From: an uncultured Spirochaetales bacterium
GTDB lineage: Bacteria; Spirochaetota; Spirochaetia; Sphaerochaetales; Sphaerochaetaceae
Assembly (NCBI GenBank): GCA_934276695.1
Contig: CAKQTF010000081.1
Coordinates: forward strand, 1-5,633
Length of the DNA: 5,633 bases
Direction: 5' to 3'
Positions 1-5,633 of the stretch are shown piece after piece (positions within the stretch are counted from its first letter, which is position 1; every line of letters starts with the position of its first letter). Made by a program: the position numbers and the translations under genes. Under the pieces are notes generated by a model. That model searched no databases. It was given only the letters and a program-made list of their open reading frames with translations, and was not told the DNA's origin.

Positions 1-1400
1 GCCTGAGCTACAACTGGCTGAGGAATGCTGAAGACATCAATCAAGAAGATAATTATCAAAGAGAGATATTGGAGAAAGCCCAAAAGGATTTCAGGAATGA
101 TTATCTGAGAATCCTGAAGAACCAGAAAGATATCAACAGCATAGAGCTATATAGAAAAGCGCTAGACACACTGCATAAGGTCTATCCAGCATGGGCAACT
201 TCCCTTCTTTCCATGCATCTGGCATCTCCACTTATCCCTGCCATATTTGACCAGGTAATCATAGATGAAGCTTCTCAGTGTGACTGTATCAGCATCATCC
301 CGGCATTATACAGAGCAAAAAGAATTGCAATCATAGGAGATCCTGAGCAGTTCAGGCCAATCCTGAATCTCACCCCAAAGCGCAATAAGAGGCTTAAAAG
401 CCAGCTTCTGAAAGGACTGAATCTCGACAGATTCGATTACCTAGGAAATTCTGCCTATAGCATACTTCCTCAGCAGGCACCATTTGTAATGCTGAAGGAG
501 CACTTCAGATGTGTACCTGGAATCACAGATTTCTTCAGCAAGAACTTCTATAACAATAGTTTGGTAATAAGAACAGATATAAATAAGCAGATTATTCCAT
601 CATGCTATGAAAGCTCTGATTCTATCCACTGGATTGATAGTTCAGAAACAATAGAAGGGCAGATTAATAGCGCTATAAATGAGCTGAAGAGGATAAAAGA
701 CTCTGGATACACAGGAAGCATAGGAATCATCTGTCCATTCTCTGATGTTGTAGCAAGAATCAGGGAGAAAATTCAATTCATCCCTGATTCAGAAGATATT
801 ACAGTGAATTCTGCATATGGTTTCCAGGGTGGACAGCGAGATACAATCATCTTCGTTATGGCAAATGCTCCCAAACAGCTAAGACGTGGACAGAACTGGT
901 ATATCTCAGATCCAGAAAACAACAATATATACAATGTCACAGTCAGCAGAGCTAAAGCATGCTTAGTCATCATCGGAAACAGAGAACTATGTAAAGAAAG
1001 CCATAATCCTGTCTTAAGGTCTCTTGCAATCTATCCAATCCCAATAGAAGAGACTGAGTATCGCTTTGACTCAAAGCTTGAAGAAAAGCTCTATTTTGCT
1101 CTGAAAGATGCAGGAATTCTTACGAATATCCAATGGCCAGTTGGACCATATAAGCTCGACTTAGCATATATGAATGGAGACATGAAGATAGATATCGAGG
1201 CAGATGGATACCAATATCACTTTGATGAACATGGCAACAGAAAAAGCCATGATAACAGGCGCGATGCCTATATGCAGGAAAGAGGTTGGGAAGTCATACG
1301 CTTCACAGGACGTCTAATCACCAATGAGATCTCTTCATGCATCTCAAAGGTAAAAGAGGAAATCGACTCCAATCAGCTTCTCTCTTCTGCATCATCATAG
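1..1400 (+). CDS. SF1 (UPF1/DNA2-like) helicase fused to C-terminal DUF559/Vsr-type nuclease, 5'-partial
   Basis: The frame is open to the left edge (first full codon at base 3), so the N-terminus with Walker A is missing. The TTG at 69 opens an incomplete protein and is not the real start. Counting from base 3, 465 residues remain. Helicase motifs in order: DEASQ (88-92, Walker B, motif II), GDPEQFRP (112-119, motif III), EHFR (166-169, like the EQYR of this family), FQGGQRD (274-280, motif V, with Gln where QGxE is usual) and NVTVSRAK (311-318, motif VI). After residue 355 comes a PD-(D/E)XK fold of DUF559/Vsr type: Glu360, Asp386 in YKLDLAY, IEADG with Glu399 and Asp401, His406, an RRD (419-421), and GWEVIRF near the end. 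Expected role: ATP-driven DNA or RNA translocation or unwinding coupled to nuclease cleavage in the cytoplasm. DUF4011-helicase-Vsr proteins, which share this helicase-then-nuclease order, have been reported as anti-phage; whether this one has DUF4011 cannot be seen. Family assignment is firm; the defence role is inference. Confidence 0.9.
   Translation, partial: LSYNWLRNAEDINQEDNYQREILEKAQKDFRNDYLRILKNQKDINSIELYRKALDTLHKVYPAWATSLLSMHLASPLIPAIFDQVIIDEASQCDCISIIPALYRAKRIAIIGDPEQFRPILNLTPKRNKRLKSQLLKGLNLDRFDYLGNSAYSILPQQAPFVMLKEHFRCVPGITDFFSKNFYNNSLVIRTDINKQIIPSCYESSDSIHWIDSSETIEGQINSAINELKRIKDSGYTGSIGIICPFSDVVARIREKIQFIPDSEDITVNSAYGFQGGQRDTIIFVMANAPKQLRRGQNWYISDPENNNIYNVTVSRAKACLVIIGNRELCKESHNPVLRSLAIYPIPIEETEYRFDSKLEEKLYFALKDAGILTNIQWPVGPYKLDLAYMNGDMKIDIEADGYQYHFDEHGNRKSHDNRRDAYMQERGWEVIRFTGRLITNEISSCISKVKEEIDSNQLLSSASS
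1373..1400. other. Tail-to-tail overlap of two convergent genes
   Basis: The + strand helicase-nuclease gene stops with TAG at 1398-1400. The - strand histidine kinase gene stops with TGA at 1375-1373. The last 28 bases of each gene therefore code on both strands. No intergenic hairpin plus T-run can exist here, so any terminator must lie inside one of the coding regions, or the two transcripts run into each other. Confidence 0.9.
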
Positions 1401-3037
1401 ACTTCTCTGGCAATGCGGATAATCACTATTGCCATGCCATCTTTATTCTCAAGTATCATCTCACTCTGATGATTGTAAAAAAGATCTATCCGATCCCTTG
1501 TATTGAGAAGTCCAAGAGAAGATGAAGACTTAAGTGCTTTTGCATTCTTATCCTTTATGCCATGCAGAATAGCTTCCGGGAATGGATTGCCATCATTCTT
1601 GATCTCGAATGTAAGATAGCAATCATCAAGCGAAGCTGAAAAAAAGATATTAAGGATTCCCTCTTCTCCAAATCCATGATTGAAAGCATTCTCGAGAATC
1701 GGCTGAAAGATCATTGCAGGGACTGGAGTATCCATAATCCCATCAGGAATATCTGTATGGAAGCTGAATGAATCCTTGAAGCGGAACTGCTGAAGATTGA
1801 TATATGTATTCACTGCTTCCATCTCTTCCTTCAGCGGAATGCCTTTAAGATTATCAAATCTGAGAGAAAACTTCATAAGGCTGGACAGAAGCTTAATCAT
1901 CTGGCTGAGATCATTCTCGCCTCCTGACATCTTTATTGACTTCCAGTACATGTTGTTGAGCGAATTAAAAAGAAAATGAGGATTTATCTGCAGCTGGAGT
2001 GCTCTATATTCCTGAGCTTCTGCTTTAATCTTCAGATAGTCCTGTTCCAGAAAATGCTTGAGAATCAGGTCATCCAGTGTAGAAAAGATATTTCCTTCCT
2101 CTTCTGGCTCCTCAACATCTGAGCCTGCCTTATTGAGTGCAGAGATAAGATTGCTGATGAATCTCCGCTCTTCCTCATTTGCCTTATATGTAACAGCAAA
2201 GCCCACACAGGCGGCAATGATCATAGCAAGGCAAGTAGATCTGATGATTGCATAACTTGGAGCATAGAGCTGTTTTCTGCTGAATGAGAGAGAATACTTC
2301 CATCCATATTTAGAGGATGACATCTCGATTGTGAATGGATTATTCTCTTCTATTGGTGCCTTAGCATAGGAGAACAGCTCCTGATCCTGCTCATTGTAGA
2401 CCACAACTGCAGGCTGGATATTCCCAGAGTAGTTCTCAAAGAAATCCGTAAGCTCAGATATCCTGACATCAACTATGATTACTCCAGTCTTCTGCTTGTC
2501 ACGATCAAGAATAGGACGAGAAAGACGGATTATATTATAACCATGTCTTTCGCTTTCCATGCTGTTAGAAATGTAAGGTTTTTCCATGTAAGAGGTAACC
2601 CACTCCTTCTCGCCAACCTCCTCAAGCTTTTCATATCCACTGCCAGAATAAAGAATATAATCACTGCCATTATCTATATATAGAAAAATTGAACTGATTG
2701 TAGCTCTTGTATTGGCAGAGGATGCAAGAAAGGATTTCACAAGCTGAGTTTCCCTGAATAACTGATAGTCCATCTGTGAAACATCATGTACCTGTTTCAG
2801 GTTGGCAAGAATATCAGGGTTCTTCAAGAGCATTACATTCTCGGCATTAATCTCATCCATTACGGAATCATAGTAGGTGATTACCTGATACAGGATGCGA
2901 TTAGCCTCATCCCGTGTGCTTTCCTGGATAGAAGAGACAGTTATTGCAGCGCTGCTGATTCCGAGAAGTCCGAGAGCTAATAGCATCGGCAATGAATGCC
3001 TGAGAAAGATCATCAGAAGCTTCTTATCTATTTTCAT
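1373..3037 (-). CDS. Membrane sensor histidine kinase, YesM/LytS (His_kinase) class
   Basis: The 554-residue length fits the YesM-like class. Segments in order: a short basic N-terminus, a first membrane segment at about 15-36, an extracytoplasmic sensor region at about 37-258 that resembles a Cache-type domain, and a second membrane segment at about 261-285. A charged linker with an acidic run (309-314) follows, without a clear HAMP domain. The His_kinase domain has the hallmark INPHFLFNSLN with phospho-acceptor His354. The ATPase domain has the N box ILENAFNHG (Glu449, Asn450, Asn453, His454), a degenerate D-box NDGNPFP (481-487) and SLGLLNTRDRI (507-517) for the second glycine box. It should autophosphorylate on sensing an external ligand, often a sugar or oligosaccharide or a binding protein in this class, and pass phosphate to the adjacent regulator. 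Its ATG shares ATGA with the regulator's stop, so translation is probably coupled. The ligand is unknown. Confidence 0.93.
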   Translation of the reverse strand: MKIDKKLLMIFLRHSLPMLLALGLLGISSAAITVSSIQESTRDEANRILYQVITYYDSVMDEINAENVMLLKNPDILANLKQVHDVSQMDYQLFRETQLVKSFLASSANTRATISSIFLYIDNGSDYILYSGSGYEKLEEVGEKEWVTSYMEKPYISNSMESERHGYNIIRLSRPILDRDKQKTGVIIVDVRISELTDFFENYSGNIQPAVVVYNEQDQELFSYAKAPIEENNPFTIEMSSSKYGWKYSLSFSRKQLYAPSYAIIRSTCLAMIIAACVGFAVTYKANEEERRFISNLISALNKAGSDVEEPEEEGNIFSTLDDLILKHFLEQDYLKIKAEAQEYRALQLQINPHFLFNSLNNMYWKSIKMSGGENDLSQMIKLLSSLMKFSLRFDNLKGIPLKEEMEAVNTYINLQQFRFKDSFSFHTDIPDGIMDTPVPAMIFQPILENAFNHGFGEEGILNIFFSASLDDCYLTFEIKNDGNPFPEAILHGIKDKNAKALKSSSSLGLLNTRDRIDLFYNHQSEMILENKDGMAIVIIRIAREVYDDAEERS

Positions 3038-3777
3038 TTAGCTTTCTTCCTGCGCTCTCTGTATTCCTGTGGGGATATTCCATATACTTTTCTAAAGACT
3101 CTGCAGAAATTCTGGCTATCTGTATAGCCCAGAGCTTCTGCAATCTCTCTGTTCTTATATTTAATTGAGGATTCCAGCATCGATACAGCAAGATTCATTT
3201 TTACATCCTGAAGATATTTCTGGAAGTTTATTTTGGTCTCTTTCTTAAACAGTCTTGAAAGGTAAGCTTCACTGACTTCAAGCTCTTCTGCAACAGTGCA
3301 TAATGTGCAGTCCCTGGTTCTCTTTTTCATAATCTCCAGTGCATGGCGGATCAGCGTGCTATAGGAAGCAGTATCAGTCTGAGAACCAAATGATACAGCT
3401 CTTGAGTCCAGAGTGGACTTTATCTTAGTGAATGTTCTAGTCAGCTCATCGAAAGATACAGGCTTTACCAGGTAATTCTGGACTCCATATTGAATTGCCT
3501 CCTTTGCATACTTGAACTCATCATAAGCTGACATTACACAGAACAGAGGATGAGGCTCTTTGATGCATAGCTCTTTGAGAACATCAAAGCCCGATTTGAA
3601 AGGAAGGCGGATATCTGTAAGCACAACATCAGGCATAATTCTTTCACAGAAATCCAAGGCTGCTGTTGCATAAGAAAAGGAACCGATTACCTCAAAGCCA
3701 ATCTGCTTCCAGGGGTAGAAGTTTGAGAGGCCATCAAGAATCTCCTTCTCATCATCGATGATTATCAGTGAATACAT
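3034..3777 (-). CDS. Response regulator, receiver plus AraC-type DNA-binding domain (YesN-like)
   Basis: The 247-residue protein has an N-terminal receiver and a C-terminal AraC/XylS double helix-turn-helix. Receiver residues: the acidic pocket Asp8, Asp9 and Glu10, phospho-acceptor Asp55 in LTDIRLP, Ser83 in MSAYDEF, and Lys105-Pro106. A linker (about 120-140) leads to the DNA-binding part at about 144-243. Its first helix-turn-helix is near TVAEELEVSEAYLSRLFKK and its second near IAEALGYTDSQNFCRVFRK, ending in the family signature GISPQEYR. YesN proteins usually have a long middle region of about 500 residues in total; this is the compact form. It should be phosphorylated by the adjacent kinase and activate promoters of the linked sugar genes or an uptake system. 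The 30-base gap after the epimerase gene and the 4-base overlap with the kinase gene indicate co-transcription. Direct target sites cannot be identified from the sequence. Confidence 0.95.
   Translation of the reverse strand: MYSLIIIDDEKEILDGLSNFYPWKQIGFEVIGSFSYATAALDFCERIMPDVVLTDIRLPFKSGFDVLKELCIKEPHPLFCVMSAYDEFKYAKEAIQYGVQNYLVKPVSFDELTRTFTKIKSTLDSRAVSFGSQTDTASYSTLIRHALEIMKKRTRDCTLCTVAEELEVSEAYLSRLFKKETKINFQKYLQDVKMNLAVSMLESSIKYKNREIAEALGYTDSQNFCRVFRKVYGISPQEYRERRKKAK
3046..3051 (-). promoter_or_regulatory. Ribosome binding site of the histidine kinase gene
   Basis: AGGAAG on the - strand lies 8 bases before the kinase ATG (3037-3035) and inside the last codons of the response regulator gene. 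Together with the 4-base ATGA overlap, this supports the ATG start and translational coupling. Confidence 0.65.
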
Positions 3778-3786
3778 CTTCTTCAG

Positions 3787-3791
3787 CTCCC
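3787..3791 (-). promoter_or_regulatory. Ribosome binding site of the response regulator gene
   Basis: GGGAG on the - strand lies 9 bases before the ATG at 3777-3775, within the 30-base gap after the epimerase stop. The flanking CTTCTT and AAGAAG (3796-3801 and 3778-3783 on the + strand) are complementary and would place this site in a hairpin loop. The stem is only 6 pairs and A-U rich, so a regulatory effect is doubtful. Confidence 0.6.
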
Positions 3792-3807
3792 TTCAAAGAA
3801 GTTGGAA

Positions 3808-4662
3808 TCAGTCTATCCTGCACTTATCATAGAGCTCCTGCATATGAGCTCTGCACCATGCAGCATTCTCCGCCGTAGTATTTTCAAGCGTTGCATAGAT
3901 GAATGGCTTCTCCTTCTTGATGAAGCGGATAATCCGGGAATAATCCATCTCGCCTGTCCCTGCCCCAATGCTCTTAAGGCCATAGCCATCATTGACTCTG
4001 ATGAAATCCTTGAAATGAACCATTGCAATGTCATCTCCAAGAAGCTCTATTGCTTCATGAAAGACTTCATCTCGCTGGTCTACGTTATCAAGATCAAGCA
4101 TATTGACTGGATCAAATAACACCTGAAGATTGTGTGACCCGATCTCATCCAAAGCCTGCCTGCATCTCTTCGGCCCCCAGATAATATGTCTGGCTACCGG
4201 CTCAATCGCAATAGTTACACCATACTGCTCAGCACAACGCACTATAGGCTTCAGCTCTTTGATGAAGAGAGAGAAAGCTGCATCAGAGCGGCATTCTGGG
4301 CAGTACTTATACTCAGTATTCGGAGCACCGGTCTCAGTCCCGACCATTCCGCAACCAAGAAGAGAAGCAAATCGGATATGTGCAAAATACTTCTCTCTTG
4401 CAGTCTTCATATAATCAGGATCAGGATTTGCAAGATTCAGGTAATTCCCGATCACTGCAATATCCAGCCCATTCCTTTCAAAGAGATGCCTTAGGTAATT
4501 TGCATAGCCAGGGGTCAGAGCTGAAGCTGTACAGGGGTATTCCTTTAGTGCCTTTGATAATGCAAGATGTACGCATGAAAAGCCTTTTCCCTTAACTACA
4601 GGCAGCAGTTCATCAAGAGGCAGCTTCTCTGCATCATGAAGTCTTAGTCCAAGCTGAACCAT
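3808..4662 (-). CDS. Sugar isomerase/epimerase family TIM-barrel protein (xylose isomerase-like)
   Basis: A 284-residue protein of the AP_endonuc_2/xylose-isomerase-like TIM-barrel family. The four expected divalent-metal ligands are present in order: Glu154 (IAIEPV), Asp184 (LFDPVNM), His216 (MVHFKDF) and Glu260 (TLENTT). Their spacing resembles D-tagatose/L-ribulose 3-epimerases and related enzymes. Such proteins interconvert ketoses, isomerise sugars or act on inositol-like compounds in the cytoplasm; the substrate here cannot be told. I chose the ATG at 4662-4660 because AAGGAG precedes it by 6 bases and the protein then begins MVQLGLRLHD, as the first barrel strand should. An in-frame GTG at 4701 would add 13 residues, but it lies upstream of a likely -10 box. 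A Cys-Pro-Glu-Cys stretch (121-124) is an unusual detail. The gene lies between the aldolase and the two-component pair on the same strand, which suggests a shared pathway under their control. Confidence 0.9.
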   Translation of the reverse strand: MVQLGLRLHDAEKLPLDELLPVVKGKGFSCVHLALSKALKEYPCTASALTPGYANYLRHLFERNGLDIAVIGNYLNLANPDPDYMKTAREKYFAHIRFASLLGCGMVGTETGAPNTEYKYCPECRSDAAFSLFIKELKPIVRCAEQYGVTIAIEPVARHIIWGPKRCRQALDEIGSHNLQVLFDPVNMLDLDNVDQRDEVFHEAIELLGDDIAMVHFKDFIRVNDGYGLKSIGAGTGEMDYSRIIRFIKKEKPFIYATLENTTAENAAWCRAHMQELYDKCRID

Positions 4663-4668
4663 AAAAAT

Positions 4669-4674
4669 CTCCTT
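4669..4674 (-). promoter_or_regulatory. Strong ribosome binding site that fixes the epimerase start
   Basis: AAGGAG on the - strand lies 6 bases before the ATG at 4662-4660. It decides between this ATG and the in-frame GTG 39 bases upstream (4701-4699), which has no comparable site at the right distance. Confidence 0.8.
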
Positions 4675-4683
4675 AGCCAATTC

Positions 4684-4712
4684 ATTATAAAGCGGAATCA
4701 CTGCTGACAGTT
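4684..4712 (-). promoter_or_regulatory. Possible promoter for the epimerase-regulator-kinase genes
   Basis: The - strand carries a perfect TATAAT at 4689-4684, 21 bases before the epimerase ATG. With a 17-base spacer the -35 hexamer would be AACTGT (4712-4707), a poor match to TTGACA. A start about 7 bases past the -10 box would leave a leader of about 15 bases, just enough for the AAGGAG site. The weak -35 box suggests dependence on an activator if the promoter is real. Alternatively the genes are only read through from the aldolase gene. Confidence 0.4.
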
Positions 4713-4726
4713 AAACAGCCAGCAGT
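4700..4726. repeat. Inverted repeat ACTGCTG-N13-CAGCAGT in the aldolase-epimerase gap
   Basis: Seven-base arms (4700-4706 and 4720-4726) are perfectly complementary around 13 bases. The arm centres are 20 bases apart, close to two DNA turns, and they flank the expected -35 region of the possible promoter, as an operator for a dimeric regulator might. As RNA it would form a hairpin with a large loop, but no U-run follows on the - strand, so an intrinsic terminator is unlikely. Confidence 0.45.
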
Positions 4727-4745
4727 AATATTATCTTAAGCAGGA

Positions 4746-5633
4746 TCAGATGATCCCCTGGTTCTTCAGAAGCTCTCTGAACCTGACCATCTGGCTCTCA
4801 GGAGACGGAAGATTAGGAAGGAACGGATTACCTAAATCCTGGCCTACGATATTTGCATAATCCTTAGCTGCCACAGGGAATGATGAGCCATCCATCTGCA
4901 GTCTGATAGGATTCAGATCGAACTGGGCCTTGAGAGCACCCTTCAGATCCCCTGCCATGAACTTGCTGTAGATTGAGCATACAAGCTCTGGCATATAGTT
5001 CGCAGTACAGCACACTGCACCGACACAGCCAACCGAAAGACCTGCATAGATTGCTGTATCCTTGCCACACATCACTCTAAAGCCAGCATCAGCATTTCTT
5101 CTGATGAACTCCTCTGTCTGCGTGATATCCCCTGAAGAGTCCTTCATGCCTACAATGTTATCAACATTATGAGCAAGATACTCAACAACATTCTGTGAGA
5201 TCGGATAGCCTGTCCTGCCTGGATTGTTATATAAAAGCACTGGAGTTTCCGGAACAGCTCTGGCTATAGTCTCGAAATGAAGCTTCAGCTCTTCCTCTGT
5301 TGGCTTGATAAACATAGGCTGCAGGATAGAGATGCCATCAACACCTTTTGATGCTCCCATCTTTGCAAGCCGGACGCATTTTGATGTTCTAATTGCACCA
5401 ATTCCCATATATACAGGGATTCTTCCCTTAACCTGATCGACGGCAGCAGTGATAATATCCTCCATCTCATCTTCTTCAAGCATATAGAACTCGCCATTGG
5501 ATCCGAAGACAAGAAGGCCTGAAATCCCACCATTGATCATCCAGTCGATGTGCTTTCTGAAAGCCTGCTCATCAAACTTCTCATCTTTGGTAATAGGCGT
5601 GACTACAGGCGGGATGATTCCCTTAATAAAACT
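4746..5633 (-). CDS. DapA/NanA (DHDPS) superfamily class I aldolase, 5'-partial by a few residues
   Basis: The frame runs to the right edge. The 295 visible residues begin SFIKGIIPPVVTPITKDE, the usual N-terminal strand of the family, so only about 1-3 residues should be missing; the ATG at 5540 is internal. Counting from the first visible residue: GSNGE (44-48) binds the substrate carboxylate, Tyr135 and Arg140 lie in LYNNPGRTGY, and the Schiff-base Lys164 lies in VGMKDSSGD. All match the class I aldolase layout of an (alpha/beta)8 barrel that condenses or cleaves a pyruvate-like unit. The position of the second catalytic Tyr of DapA (Tyr107 in E. coli) is Phe108, in QPMFIKP. GSNGE in place of GTTGE and the sugar-gene neighbours argue against lysine biosynthesis and for a catabolic 2-keto acid aldolase, for example on keto-deoxy sugar acids, hydroxy-oxoglutarate or sialic acid. 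The exact substrate is unknown. It is the first visible gene of the - strand run. Confidence 0.92.
   Translation of the reverse strand, partial: SFIKGIIPPVVTPITKDEKFDEQAFRKHIDWMINGGISGLLVFGSNGEFYMLEEDEMEDIITAAVDQVKGRIPVYMGIGAIRTSKCVRLAKMGASKGVDGISILQPMFIKPTEEELKLHFETIARAVPETPVLLYNNPGRTGYPISQNVVEYLAHNVDNIVGMKDSSGDITQTEEFIRRNADAGFRVMCGKDTAIYAGLSVGCVGAVCCTANYMPELVCSIYSKFMAGDLKGALKAQFDLNPIRLQMDGSSFPVAAKDYANIVGQDLGNPFLPNLPSPESQMVRFRELLKNQGII

Noticed and set aside
1337..1525. Small + strand open frame across the convergent junction
   Set aside because: It overlaps the C-termini of both real genes out of frame, has no good ribosome binding site, and its product has no recognisable features.
3778..3801. 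Hairpin CTTCTT/AAGAAG enclosing the regulator's ribosome binding site
   Set aside because: Six mostly weak pairs around a 12-base loop are unlikely to be stable, and an exposed loop would not block the site. Too weak to call a regulatory switch.
3802..4494. Open frames on the + strand opposite the epimerase gene
   Set aside because: They lie wholly antisense to a well-supported gene, have no recognisable motifs and resemble no protein family I know; they are chance open frames.
4687..4700. Catabolite-control (cre)-like element TGATTCCGCTTTAT on the - strand, next to the -10 box
   Set aside because: Four of the conserved cre positions mismatch, including the 3' CA, so a CcpA site cannot be supported.
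4741..4760. Palindrome around the aldolase stop codon (GGATCA-GA-TGATCC, with CAGG/CCTG outside)
   Set aside because: The loop would be only 2 bases and no T-run follows on the - strand, so it does not look like a terminator. It is mostly coding sequence and may be chance.
4746..5633. Calling the aldolase dapA (4-hydroxy-tetrahydrodipicolinate synthase)
   Set aside because: The Tyr to Phe change, GSNGE instead of GTTGE and sugar-type neighbours make lysine biosynthesis unlikely. The superfamily name is as far as the sequence allows.

Overview
The window holds one + strand gene cut by the left edge, then four genes on the - strand, the first of which is cut by the right edge. It is almost fully coding: the only gaps are 83 bases (4663-4745) and 30 bases (3778-3807). 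Hand counts on a few lines put G+C at roughly 40-45%. Purine-rich ribosome binding sites (AAGGAG, GGGAG, AGGAAG) and a YesM/YesN-type two-component pair suggest a Bacillota-like (Clostridia or Erysipelotrichia type) or similar low-to-moderate G+C anaerobe. The taxon is an inference and cannot be fixed from this sequence.

Left part (1-1400, +): the C-terminal 465 residues of a superfamily 1 (UPF1/DNA2-like) helicase, fused at its C-terminus to a PD-(D/E)XK nuclease domain of the DUF559/Vsr type. Helicase-nuclease fusions of this kind are typical of bacterial genome-defence and accessory regions. The ATP-binding N-terminal part lies outside the window.

Middle and right (5633-1373, -): read in transcription order, these are (i) a class I aldolase of the DapA/NanA (DHDPS) superfamily, (ii) a xylose-isomerase-like TIM-barrel isomerase/epimerase with a complete metal site, (iii) an AraC-type response regulator and (iv) a membrane sensor histidine kinase of the YesM/LytS (His_kinase) class. 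The last two overlap by 4 bases (ATGA), and the regulator follows the epimerase by 30 bases. A consensus -10 box with an inverted repeat over the expected -35 region lies just before the epimerase, so epimerase-regulator-kinase may also be transcribed separately from the aldolase. The simplest reading is a carbohydrate or sugar-acid catabolic locus: the kinase senses an extracellular cue, the regulator activates transcription, the epimerase converts a sugar or derivative, and the aldolase cleaves or condenses a 2-keto acid. No transporter is visible, and the substrate cannot be named.

The helicase-nuclease gene and the kinase gene meet tail to tail and overlap by 28 bases, so there is no intergenic terminator between the two modules. 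I found no RNA gene, CRISPR array or insertion sequence. The least ordinary items are the helicase-nuclease fusion at the edge and the unassigned aldolase/epimerase pathway. I do not see convincing evidence of a wholly new system within these bases.
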